Part shown: positions 8,133 to 15,464 of the stretch, one piece after another
How positions within the stretch are numbered: the first letter of the stretch is position 1
Layout: every line of letters starts with the position of its first letter
Source: an uncultured Eremococcus sp.
GTDB taxonomy: Bacteria > Bacillota > Bacilli > Lactobacillales > Aerococcaceae
NCBI GenBank assembly: GCA_943914835.1
Contig: CALUDO010000004.1
Location: forward strand, 1 to 64,000
Direction: 5' to 3'
Length of the DNA: 64,000 nucleotides
Notes under the pieces: model-generated
Seen by the model: the letters and a program-made list of their open reading frames with translations, nothing else
Database searches by the model: none
What the model was told of the DNA's origin: nothing
Program-made: the position numbers and the translations under genes

Positions 8133-8939
8133 ATGGAATGGTTATCAGGCCTGAACCCTGGCCTACAGGGTTTGTTAGCAGGGATCTTTACTTGGTTATG
8201 TACACTAGTTGGGGCGGCTACGGTTTTGTTTGTTAAGGAGGTTAATGAACGGTTTCTTGCGATTATGCAAGGCTTTGCAGCAGGAATAATGATTGCGGCT
8301 TCTTTCTGGTCGCTTCTAGCACCTGCCTTAGAATACGCTGAACATTCTAGCTTACCAGCTTGGTTACCAGTGGCGATTGGCTTCATTGTAGGTGGTTTAT
8401 TCCTAAGACTTCTAGATGTGGTGGTACCCCATATCCACTTAGCTGAAGACCATGGAGATACCCAACAAAGTCAGACTCACTTATCTAAGACGACCATGCT
8501 TTTCTTAGCAGTCACAATTCATAATATTCCTGAGGGCTTATCTCTGGGGGTCGCTTTTGCTGCGGCTTCTTTAAGTGGAGATGCTACTTTGGCCGGGGCC
8601 TTAGCCTTGACTTTAGGAATTGGCTTACAAAATGTTCCGGAAGGGTCTGCCTTGTCTCTCCCCCTATATGCAGAGGGGCGGTCTAAGTCTCGGGCCTTTC
8701 ATTTAGGTCATGGTTCTGCTATTGTCGAACCTATTTCAGCTGTTATTGGTGCCTTGGCTGTGATGGTGGTGACCTCCCTATTGCCATATGCGCTTTCCTT
8801 TGCAGCTGGGGCCATGATATTTGTTGTTGTCGAAGAATTAATTCCTGAAGCCCAGTCGTCCAATCATACGGATGAAGCTACTTTAGCTCTGATGTTTGGC
8901 TTTATCTTGATGATGATCCTCGATGTAGCCTTAGGTTAG
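8133..8939 (+). CDS. ZIP family metal (zinc) transporter, GufA-like
   Basis: Polytopic membrane protein of 268 residues that would import divalent metal, chiefly zinc. The two ZIP signature helices read HNIPEGLSLGVAF and QNVPEGSALSLPL. The second has Gln where many ZIPs have His, as in the GufA branch. A cytoplasmic loop between helices 3 and 4 is rich in His, Asp and Glu (HIHLAEDHGD) and may sense metal. I chose ATG 8133 because AGGAG (8121-8125) is 7 bases upstream; a longer reading from TTG 8115 has no ribosome site. It is separated from dinB by only 10 bases and ends in a terminator. Confidence 0.9.
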   Translation: MEWLSGLNPGLQGLLAGIFTWLCTLVGAATVLFVKEVNERFLAIMQGFAAGIMIAASFWSLLAPALEYAEHSSLPAWLPVAIGFIVGGLFLRLLDVVVPHIHLAEDHGDTQQSQTHLSKTTMLFLAVTIHNIPEGLSLGVAFAAASLSGDATLAGALALTLGIGLQNVPEGSALSLPLYAEGRSKSRAFHLGHGSAIVEPISAVIGALAVMVVTSLLPYALSFAAGAMIFVVVEELIPEAQSSNHTDEATLALMFGFILMMILDVALG

Positions 8940-8966
8940 TGGTGCTATCAATGCAATCCTTTATTT

Positions 8967-9005
8967 AAACTGTTATACTCTAGGGTGTAACAGTTTATTT
9001 TTTTT
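8967..9005 (+). terminator. Intrinsic terminator whose T-tract abuts the next gene's ribosome site
   Basis: A 12-base stem with one mismatch (AAACTGTTATAC / GTGTAACAGTTT) is followed by A and then nine T. The T-run runs directly into GGAGG (9006-9010) of the following gene. Confidence 0.75.
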
Positions 9006-9015
9006 GGAGGGAACC

Positions 9016-10314
9016 ATGGTAAGTAAACATGAACAAATTATAGACCATATTAAGAATTTAGCGATTGGTAGCAAAATATCTGTTCGTGGCTTGGCTAAGG
9101 AATTACATATGAGCCAGGGAACAATCTACCGAGCCATTAAAGAAGCGGAAACAATGGAATTGGTCACCACTATTGATCGGGTAGGAACAATCCGGGTAGA
9201 GCGACGGTCACTGACAGACCGGTTAACCTTTAAGGATATCCTCCAATCTGTTCAGGGCGAAGTCTTGGCAGGACATGAGGGTTTGGATAAGGAATTGAGC
9301 CATTTCATTATAGGCGCTATGACCACAGAGGCTATCGTGAACTATATTCGGCCGAGGACTTTAATGATCGTCGGAAACCGAGAGAATGTTCAAGCCATGG
9401 CCTTAGAAAATCATCTGGCTGTCCTCATCACTGGGGGCTTTAAAGCGAGTGATCGGATTTGCCAATTAGCCCAGGACTACCAATTACCGGTGATTTCAAC
9501 GCCTTATGATACCTATACAGTGGCTTCAATCATTGATCGATCTATGACTAACCAAGATATTCAAGAAGAAATTCTCACGGTTAAAGATGTTTATCGGCCT
9601 CTAGATCAGATTAAGGCCCTAAGTGCCAGCGATACGATTGAGAAATTTGATCAACTGGCTCAAGACTTTCACCTATCACGTTTCCCAGTGGTTTACCAGA
9701 AGCGCTTGATTGGGATTGTAACCGCTAAGGATCTGATTGGTAGGTCCAAGACAACCCCCATTGAGCGGGTGATGACAAAGCAGGTGGTGGCCGTTCAGGA
9801 ACATATGACACTAGCAGCGGTATCCCAGAAGATGACTTGGGAGGATATTGAGCTATTACCAGTTGTTTCGAATAATATGGAACTACTGGGCTTGATTTCA
9901 AGACGAGATGTCATGCAAGCTCTTCAAAGATGGTCTTCTAAAGAAAACCTAGCCACTTTCGAAGATAATATCTCCCTCCATCTGAACCAATATGACAACC
10001 ACCCCTTGTATGATTATTATTGTCATGTTCAAGCTCAAATGAGTAACCTGATGGGGACCCTATCATATGGCGTCTTAGTGGAGCTGATTAATCAAGTAGT
10101 TCAAGGTAAATTAGCCGGGGAAAGCCAGGCTAAATATGTTATTGAATCTCTTGATTTCCATTATTTCAACAGTATTCAATTGGGCAATGAATTGCAATTT
10201 AAAGCGGAAATTTTTAACCAAACTCGCCGCCGCACCCTAATAGAGGTAAATATTTATAATGAGAATACCTTAACGGCCAAGAGTCTGGTAGCTTGTCAAT
10301 TGATCGACCGTTAA
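9016..10314 (+). CDS. YtoI-type HTH / DRTGG / CBS / hotdog regulatory protein
   Basis: Multidomain cytoplasmic protein of 432 residues resembling Bacillus YtoI. Domains in order are an N-terminal winged HTH (SVRGLAKELHMSQGTIYRAIKEAE, residues about 18-50), a DRTGG-like domain (about 70-180), and a CBS pair (about 190-310, with IGIVTAKDLIG and LGLISRRDVMQA). A C-terminal hotdog thioesterase-like domain (about 325-432) follows. CBS domains usually sense adenine nucleotides. No target is known to me. ATG 9016 follows GGAGG by 5 bases; a TTG at 9004 is upstream of that site and was rejected. It is 19 bases from nrnA, the same pairing of functions seen in Bacillus. Confidence 0.85.
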   Translation: MVSKHEQIIDHIKNLAIGSKISVRGLAKELHMSQGTIYRAIKEAETMELVTTIDRVGTIRVERRSLTDRLTFKDILQSVQGEVLAGHEGLDKELSHFIIGAMTTEAIVNYIRPRTLMIVGNRENVQAMALENHLAVLITGGFKASDRICQLAQDYQLPVISTPYDTYTVASIIDRSMTNQDIQEEILTVKDVYRPLDQIKALSASDTIEKFDQLAQDFHLSRFPVVYQKRLIGIVTAKDLIGRSKTTPIERVMTKQVVAVQEHMTLAAVSQKMTWEDIELLPVVSNNMELLGLISRRDVMQALQRWSSKENLATFEDNISLHLNQYDNHPLYDYYCHVQAQMSNLMGTLSYGVLVELINQVVQGKLAGESQAKYVIESLDFHYFNSIQLGNELQFKAEIFNQTRRRTLIEVNIYNENTLTAKSLVACQLIDR

Positions 10315-10333
10315 ATAGAGTAAGGAGACCACA

Positions 10334-11323
10334 ATGTATTACTATTTAAAAGAAGAGCAGATAGAAGCTTTTTACCAAGCTATTTGTGACCATGACACTA
10401 TTATTATTCACCGCCATGAACGGCCTGACCCAGATGCGCTTGGGTCACAGAATGGTCTCAAAGCACTCATTGAGGCAGCTTTCCCGGAGAAAAAAATCCT
10501 CCTAGCTGGGACGGATATGAAATCTCTTGCCTGGTTGGGTAAGATGGACAAGGTCCACCAGGAGGTCTATAAGGACGCCTTGGTTATCGTTTGCGATACA
10601 GCTAACCGGGAGCGAATTGATGGAAAATACTTTGGTCATGGAGCTTATTTAATTAAAATTGACCACCACTTATTGGTTGATAGCTATGGGGACCCAGAAA
10701 TAGCTTGTCCTCAAGCAGGGTCCACCAGTGAAATCTTGACCTTAATGAGTCAATATCTAGGCGACCGCTTACCCATGACTAAAGCCGCTGCTTACCTACT
10801 CTATGCAGGTATTCTAGGAGATACGGGACGTTTTCTTTTTGCTACCAGTCCGGCTACCTTTCAGGCAGCAGCTTTCTTAGCTGAGTTTGACCTGCCCTTG
10901 CGAGAAATTTCTGACCATTTCCAAGTTATGTCTTTAGAAGAAGTCCGCTTCCAGGGTTATGCTTATCAGCAGGTTCAGGTTGACCAGGCATCTGGGGTCG
11001 CTTATTTAGACATAAATCAGGAAACTATCAAAGAATATGGTATCAGTGAAGATCAAACCCATTCCGTAGTTAATCTTCCGAGTCAGATTCAAGGTATTTA
11101 TGCCTGGGTTAGCTTTATTGAACAAGAGGGAGATAACCCCAAATGGCGGGTCCGTTTACGTTCCAAAGGCCCCGCTATCAATACGATTGCCGAACATTTC
11201 CAAGGCGGGGGCCATGCTATGGCCTCAGGGGCCAAGCTAAACCAAGCTAGTGAGAAGGCTCAAGTATTAGAAGAACTTAAGACTGCCGTGGCAAGCTATT
11301 TAGAAGACCAAGCCAAGCTTTAA
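10334..11323 (+). CDS. nrnA: Bifunctional oligoribonuclease / pAp phosphatase (DHH family)
   Basis: NrnA degrades 2-5 nt RNA and pAp, and in some Firmicutes also the c-di-AMP product pApA. The 329-residue protein shows the DHH-family metal motifs in order: an early RPDPDALGS near residue 31 (Asp-x-Asp), a central VCDTA, then KIDHHLLVD near 110 (the DHH triad). The DHHA1 domain carries the substrate-binding GGGHAMASGA near 295. AAGGAG lies about 8 bases before the ATG. It forms a two-gene unit with the YtoI-type gene. It then meets zwf head-on across a bidirectional terminator. Confidence 0.93.
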   Translation: MYYYLKEEQIEAFYQAICDHDTIIIHRHERPDPDALGSQNGLKALIEAAFPEKKILLAGTDMKSLAWLGKMDKVHQEVYKDALVIVCDTANRERIDGKYFGHGAYLIKIDHHLLVDSYGDPEIACPQAGSTSEILTLMSQYLGDRLPMTKAAAYLLYAGILGDTGRFLFATSPATFQAAAFLAEFDLPLREISDHFQVMSLEEVRFQGYAYQQVQVDQASGVAYLDINQETIKEYGISEDQTHSVVNLPSQIQGIYAWVSFIEQEGDNPKWRVRLRSKGPAINTIAEHFQGGGHAMASGAKLNQASEKAQVLEELKTAVASYLEDQAKL

Positions 11324-11354
11324 AGGAAAAGAATAAACCCCCACTACAAAGAAG

Positions 11355-11400
11355 CCAGTCCAAAACACTAAATGATTAGTGATTCTGGACTGGTTTATTT
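11355..11400. terminator. Bidirectional terminator between nrnA and zwf
   Basis: Outer arms CCAGTCC (11355-11361) and GGACTGG (11387-11393), with an inner CACTAA / TTAGTG stem, followed by a T-rich tail. The two flanking genes converge on it. Confidence 0.8.
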
Positions 11401-11408
11401 TTTTGAAA

Positions 11409-12845
11409 TTAGTACCACTGGGTTCCATAGGACTTCAATAAGTCATCAGCGCAGCTGGGGCCATTTGACCCTGCCGGGTAGTTAGGGAAGTCTGGACGGG
11501 GCAAGTCTTTCCAGTAATGGTGGATGGAGTCGATAAATCTCCAAGCAGCTGCCACTTCTTGCCAGTGGGTAAAGTTAGTGAGCTTGCCCTCAATACAGTC
11601 ATGAATTAAACGTTCATAATCTTGAGGGATGGCTTGTTGAACCTGGTCATCCAGGTGATAGGTCAAGGGGACAGAAGTATCTTGGTCACTGTAGCCAGCT
11701 TGTTTAATATTGACAAAGACTTGATAGATCAAATTAGGGGCTATTTCAATGGCGAGTCGGTTAGCCATAGCTTCATTATCTAATTTTTTAAATACAACCT
11801 GGATTGTGGTTGACTTATTGGCTAAGCGTTTGCCTGAGCGAATAAAGATAGGGACCCCTTCCCATTTTGGATGGTTCAGACTAAGTTTGGCTGCCATATA
11901 GGTTTCTGTATCGGAGTCGGGATTGACCTTGTCTTCTTGCCGGTAGCCTTTAAGTAATCCATTTGAACTTGGCCCATATTGACCACGAACTACATTGGCT
12001 TTAAGGTCTTCAAGAGATTGGTAGGGAAGAATACGATTGAGAATATCGATCTTGGCTTGGCGGAAATCTTCAGGCTGATCGCTGATCGGCTGATCCATAG
12101 TTAGGAGGGCTAAGACTTGCAGGGTATGGTTTTGAATCATATCTCTGACCAGGCCTGTTTGGTCATAATAGCCTCCGCGATCTTCCACACCCAGATTCTC
12201 ACTGAGAGAAATTTGGATATTATCAATATAGTCTTTATTCCACAAGGCTTTGAAGAAGGTGTTATTGAAGCGGATATTCTTAATTGAAGCGATAGCTTCT
12301 TTGCCTAGATAGTGGTCTATCCGATAAATTTGAGATTCATCAAAGGATTGAGTCAGTTGGTCTTGCAAGTTTTTAGCTGATTGATAATCATAACCAAAAG
12401 GTTTCTCAATAATGAGTCGATTGAAGCCCTTTTTAGTTAAAAGTTTTTGATTCTTTAATTCACGGGTAATGATGGGAAAGAGGGAGGGAGATAGGGAGAT
12501 ATAGAATATTCGGTTGCCTTCTGTTTGGTAGTCAGTTTCAAGTTGGTCGCTCAGTTGACGTAATTTAGCGTAATGGTTAGAGTCCTTGACATCATGGGAT
12601 TGGTAGTAGAAGTGACTGGTGAATTCTTGAGCGTGACTTAAATCATCAATTTCGTCCTGAATGCTATCTAAGACAATTTGTCTAAAATATGTGTTGGACC
12701 ACTGACGACGGGCGGTTCCGATGAGAGCAAAGCGAGAAGATATTTGTTTGTTTTTATATAGACGGTAGATGGCTGGATATAGCTTACGGGCAGCTAAATC
12801 TCCTGTTGCTCCAAACAGGGTTATAAGTAGTGAATGTGATTTCAT
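11409..12845 (-). CDS. zwf: Glucose-6-phosphate 1-dehydrogenase
   Basis: First enzyme of the oxidative pentose phosphate pathway: glucose 6-phosphate plus NADP gives 6-phosphogluconolactone and NADPH. Length is 478 residues, normal for bacteria. The NADP-binding motif FGATGDLAARKLYP begins near residue 11. The EKPFGYD segment is near 151, and the active-site RIDHYLGKE with the catalytic His near 178. A conserved IRSGKRL lies near 340. An AGGAGGC ribosome site is 5 bases before the ATG, and a clear promoter lies upstream. It is a single-gene unit inverted between nrnA and the cshB-type gene. Confidence 0.97.
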   Translation of the reverse strand: MKSHSLLITLFGATGDLAARKLYPAIYRLYKNKQISSRFALIGTARRQWSNTYFRQIVLDSIQDEIDDLSHAQEFTSHFYYQSHDVKDSNHYAKLRQLSDQLETDYQTEGNRIFYISLSPSLFPIITRELKNQKLLTKKGFNRLIIEKPFGYDYQSAKNLQDQLTQSFDESQIYRIDHYLGKEAIASIKNIRFNNTFFKALWNKDYIDNIQISLSENLGVEDRGGYYDQTGLVRDMIQNHTLQVLALLTMDQPISDQPEDFRQAKIDILNRILPYQSLEDLKANVVRGQYGPSSNGLLKGYRQEDKVNPDSDTETYMAAKLSLNHPKWEGVPIFIRSGKRLANKSTTIQVVFKKLDNEAMANRLAIEIAPNLIYQVFVNIKQAGYSDQDTSVPLTYHLDDQVQQAIPQDYERLIHDCIEGKLTNFTHWQEVAAAWRFIDSIHHYWKDLPRPDFPNYPAGSNGPSCADDLLKSYGTQWY

Positions 12846-12874
12846 ATAAAGCCTCCTAGATTAAAACACTTTTG

Positions 12875-12903
12875 ATTATAACTTAAAGGCCAGTCCACAA
12901 CAA
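12875..12903 (-). promoter_or_regulatory. Promoter of zwf
   Basis: On the minus strand TTGTTG (-35, 12903-12898) and TATAAT (-10, 12880-12875) are separated by exactly 17 bases. The -10 box is about 30 bases before the zwf start. Confidence 0.75.
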
Positions 12904-12947
12904 ATTAATAAGTTTATAATTTCAAGGCAAGACCTTATGGACCTAAC

Positions 12948-12976
12948 TTGTAAGACAGGGCAAGACTCCGTATAAT
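12948..12976 (+). promoter_or_regulatory. Promoter of the cshB-type helicase gene
   Basis: TTGTAA (12948-12953) and TATAAT (12971-12976) with a 17-base spacer, about 30 bases before ATG 13007. It lies back to back with the zwf promoter. Confidence 0.8.
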
Positions 12977-13006
12977 GGGAGATAAGTAAGAATTGAGGAG
13001 CAAATT

Positions 13007-14344
13007 ATGAAAATAAGCAATTTAAAGGTAAAAAATTATATACTTACAGCCTTAGAAGAGGCTGGATTTAGAGACCTTACTGAGGTCCAAGAAGCGGTTA
13101 TTCCCCAAGCGATTAGCGGTCGCGATCTGATCGTCCAGTCTCAAACGGGCTCTGGTAAGACCCATAGTTTTCTGATCCCAATCTTTGACTGTCTAGATGA
13201 AAGTGTGGATCAGGTTCAAGCTGTAATTACAGCTCCTAGTCGTGAATTGGCAGACCAACTTTATCAACTAGCTCAGACCATAGCTGGTCAATCGGACCAG
13301 CCTATCCGGGTAGCCAAGTATATTGGCGGAACTGACAAACAACGACAAATTAATGCCTTAGGGACTAGTAAGCAACCTCAAGTTGTTATCGGAACCCCCG
13401 GTCGGATTTTTGATCTGATGGAAGAAAATGCTTTATGGGTGCAAACAGCCCGAATGATGGTAGTGGATGAGGCTGACATGACCTTAGATTTGGGCTTCTT
13501 GTCTTTAGTAGATGACATCGCATCACGGATGCCAGAAGACTTACAAATGATGGCCTTCTCAGCAACGGTTCCTCAAGAATTGCGGGTCTTCCTAGCCAAA
13601 TATATGCAAGACCCCTTCTTTATTCAAATTAAGCCGAAACAAGTTATTTCGGAGTATATCCATAATTATCTGATTAATACTAAGGGACGATCGCGAGAAG
13701 AATTAACCTATGAAATTTTAACCTTAGGCCAACCCTATTTAGCTTTAGTATTCTGTAATACCAAAGCCTATGCCGATCAAATGGCAAATTTCCTGAAAGA
13801 AAAAGGCCTCAAGGTTGCCACCCTGCATGGAGATATTCCTTCCAGGGAACGTAAACGATTAATGCGTCAAATTCAACATTTGGATTTCCAGTATGTGGTG
13901 GCCACCGACTTGGCGGCTCGTGGTATTGATATTCCAGGCATCTCTCATGTTGTAAATACGGAATTACCACAGGACCTTGAGTATTTTGTGCACCGGGTGG
14001 GTCGAACAGGGCGGAATGGTCTTGAAGGAGAAGCCTTTACCTTTATCACACCAGATGATGATCAGGCAGTGAGCCAGTTAGAGTCTTGGGGGATTGACTT
14101 TGAAACGGTGGAGTTACGCCAGGGGAAGCTTAGAGCTGTTAAACACCGGGATGAACGAAAAAATCGTCAAGACACGGTCAATGTTAAAGAAGATCCTAAA
14201 GTTCGAGCAATGATAAACCGAAATAAGAAACGGAAGGTTAAGCCAGGCTACAAGCGGAAATTAAATTGGAAAATCAAAGAACATAGACAAGAGAAAGCGC
14301 GCCAAGAGGGGCGGAAGGCCCGGCGGTCACATAAGAAATCCTAA
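13007..14344 (+). CDS. cshB: DEAD-box ATP-dependent RNA helicase, CshB type
   Basis: RNA helicase of 445 residues, likely involved in ribosome assembly, RNA turnover or cold adaptation. All core motifs are visible: the Q motif region (LTEVQEAVIP), motif I SQTGSGKT near 47, Ia TAPSREL, II VVDEADM near 155, III SAT near 187, and VI HRVGRTGR near 327. The last 50 residues are strongly basic (repeated Arg/Lys, ending ARRSHKKS), as in Bacillus CshB/YqfR, and probably bind RNA. It has its own promoter and a perfect-stem terminator. Assignment to CshB and not CshA rests on the short C-terminal tail and overall resemblance. Confidence 0.9.
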   Translation: MKISNLKVKNYILTALEEAGFRDLTEVQEAVIPQAISGRDLIVQSQTGSGKTHSFLIPIFDCLDESVDQVQAVITAPSRELADQLYQLAQTIAGQSDQPIRVAKYIGGTDKQRQINALGTSKQPQVVIGTPGRIFDLMEENALWVQTARMMVVDEADMTLDLGFLSLVDDIASRMPEDLQMMAFSATVPQELRVFLAKYMQDPFFIQIKPKQVISEYIHNYLINTKGRSREELTYEILTLGQPYLALVFCNTKAYADQMANFLKEKGLKVATLHGDIPSRERKRLMRQIQHLDFQYVVATDLAARGIDIPGISHVVNTELPQDLEYFVHRVGRTGRNGLEGEAFTFITPDDDQAVSQLESWGIDFETVELRQGKLRAVKHRDERKNRQDTVNVKEDPKVRAMINRNKKRKVKPGYKRKLNWKIKEHRQEKARQEGRKARRSHKKS

Positions 14345-14352
14345 AGATTAAG

Positions 14353-14386
14353 AAAAAGGAAGGACACTTTAGTGTCCTTCCTTTTT
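14353..14386. terminator. Bidirectional terminator with perfect 16-base stem
   Basis: AAAAAGGAAGGACACT and its exact complement flank a TT loop. A-tract and T-tract are built into the stem, so it works on both strands for the convergent helicase and DUF1189-like genes. Confidence 0.9.
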
Positions 14387-14438
14387 GTACTTCTTATACT
14401 TCATCTCTTTACCAATAGTGGGGTTTTAATCCCCATGC

Positions 14439-15428
14439 TTACTTATTTGACTTACTTTCATTATGCTTAGTGTCATGTTTATCCTGCTTTTTTTCAGGAT
14501 GACTATCTTTATCATCAGACCTTTTTGGGTCTGAGTCAGAATCTTCCTGAGAATTTTTTTGTTTGCGGATGAAATCCATAATGTCTTTCTTACTGATGTC
14601 ACTGGCTTTTAAGTGATTGGTCACTTTCATAATATAGAAGGTATGGGATCGAAACATGAGGTAGGTAATTCCCATAGCCAAGGCTAGGGTTAGATTATAG
14701 GGTAAGCCGACCAAGGGAATAAAGAGGTTCACTAGGGAAATGATTAAAAGGGGGTAGAAACTATTGACAATGGCCAATTTGCTACGACTTGAGAAGGGGA
14801 GTTTCTGAGTTAAGCGGACATTAAAGACTTGAAGGAAGAGGGCTAAGATAAGGATATGGAAGGCATACATTGGAATATGGACTAAGAAAAATCCAAACCA
14901 CATGTAGGCAAATACCATCACCTTGTGGCGATCAAAATAATTCAGAAGAACATTTAGATTGTCCGGCTGACTTAGGAGAGTCATCCCTTGAGGCAGTTGA
15001 TAGATTTGTCCTGCTAGGATAGCATAGGTCCGATTTTTGAACATGAAGAGGTTTAGGAAAGTGTGTCGATTGATGGCTTGGGCCTTGTCGGCACCTAAGT
15101 TGATTGGATCTTGTGCATTATTTTGGCGAACTTGGTCATCAATGACTAACTGAAAATAGGGAGACTGATAATAAAGAGCTTTGGCTTGGTCATCTAATTT
15201 AAGTTGGCCAAGTTGGTAGTAATATTGGGGGATATGATCTTTAGCGGCTAATAAATCCTGGTTCATTTGATCAAGCATAGGTCTTGAAGCTCCTAATTGT
15301 CCCAAAGAAACAATGAGGATGCTTATCAAAGCCAAGCCAACCAGGGGTTTCCATTTAATCTGAATACTATCGATTAGAAAGCGGGGGTTTTTTAGACTAA
15401 GTTTTAGAATGGTAATTATGTTTTTCAA
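14439..15428 (-). CDS. DUF1189-like multi-spanning membrane protein with charged C-terminal tail
   Basis: Membrane protein of about 329 residues. One N-terminal membrane helix (LVGLALISILIVSLG) is followed by a roughly 120-residue extracytoplasmic region. Next come four or so helices (about residues 170-280) and a 50-residue tail rich in Asp, Glu, Lys, Ser and His. This topology matches DUF1189; no function is known to me. The longest reading begins at GTG 15437, but its AAAGG site would touch the start. I prefer TTG 15428, for which AAAGGTG is 6 bases upstream. It lies about 36 bases after yfhO on the same strand, so the two probably form an operon and the product may act in the same envelope process. 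Confidence 0.65.
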   Translation of the reverse strand: MKNIITILKLSLKNPRFLIDSIQIKWKPLVGLALISILIVSLGQLGASRPMLDQMNQDLLAAKDHIPQYYYQLGQLKLDDQAKALYYQSPYFQLVIDDQVRQNNAQDPINLGADKAQAINRHTFLNLFMFKNRTYAILAGQIYQLPQGMTLLSQPDNLNVLLNYFDRHKVMVFAYMWFGFFLVHIPMYAFHILILALFLQVFNVRLTQKLPFSSRSKLAIVNSFYPLLIISLVNLFIPLVGLPYNLTLALAMGITYLMFRSHTFYIMKVTNHLKASDISKKDIMDFIRKQKNSQEDSDSDPKRSDDKDSHPEKKQDKHDTKHNESKSNK

Positions 15429-15464
15429 TGATGTCACCTTTGTTTGTAATATTTGTACTAATAT

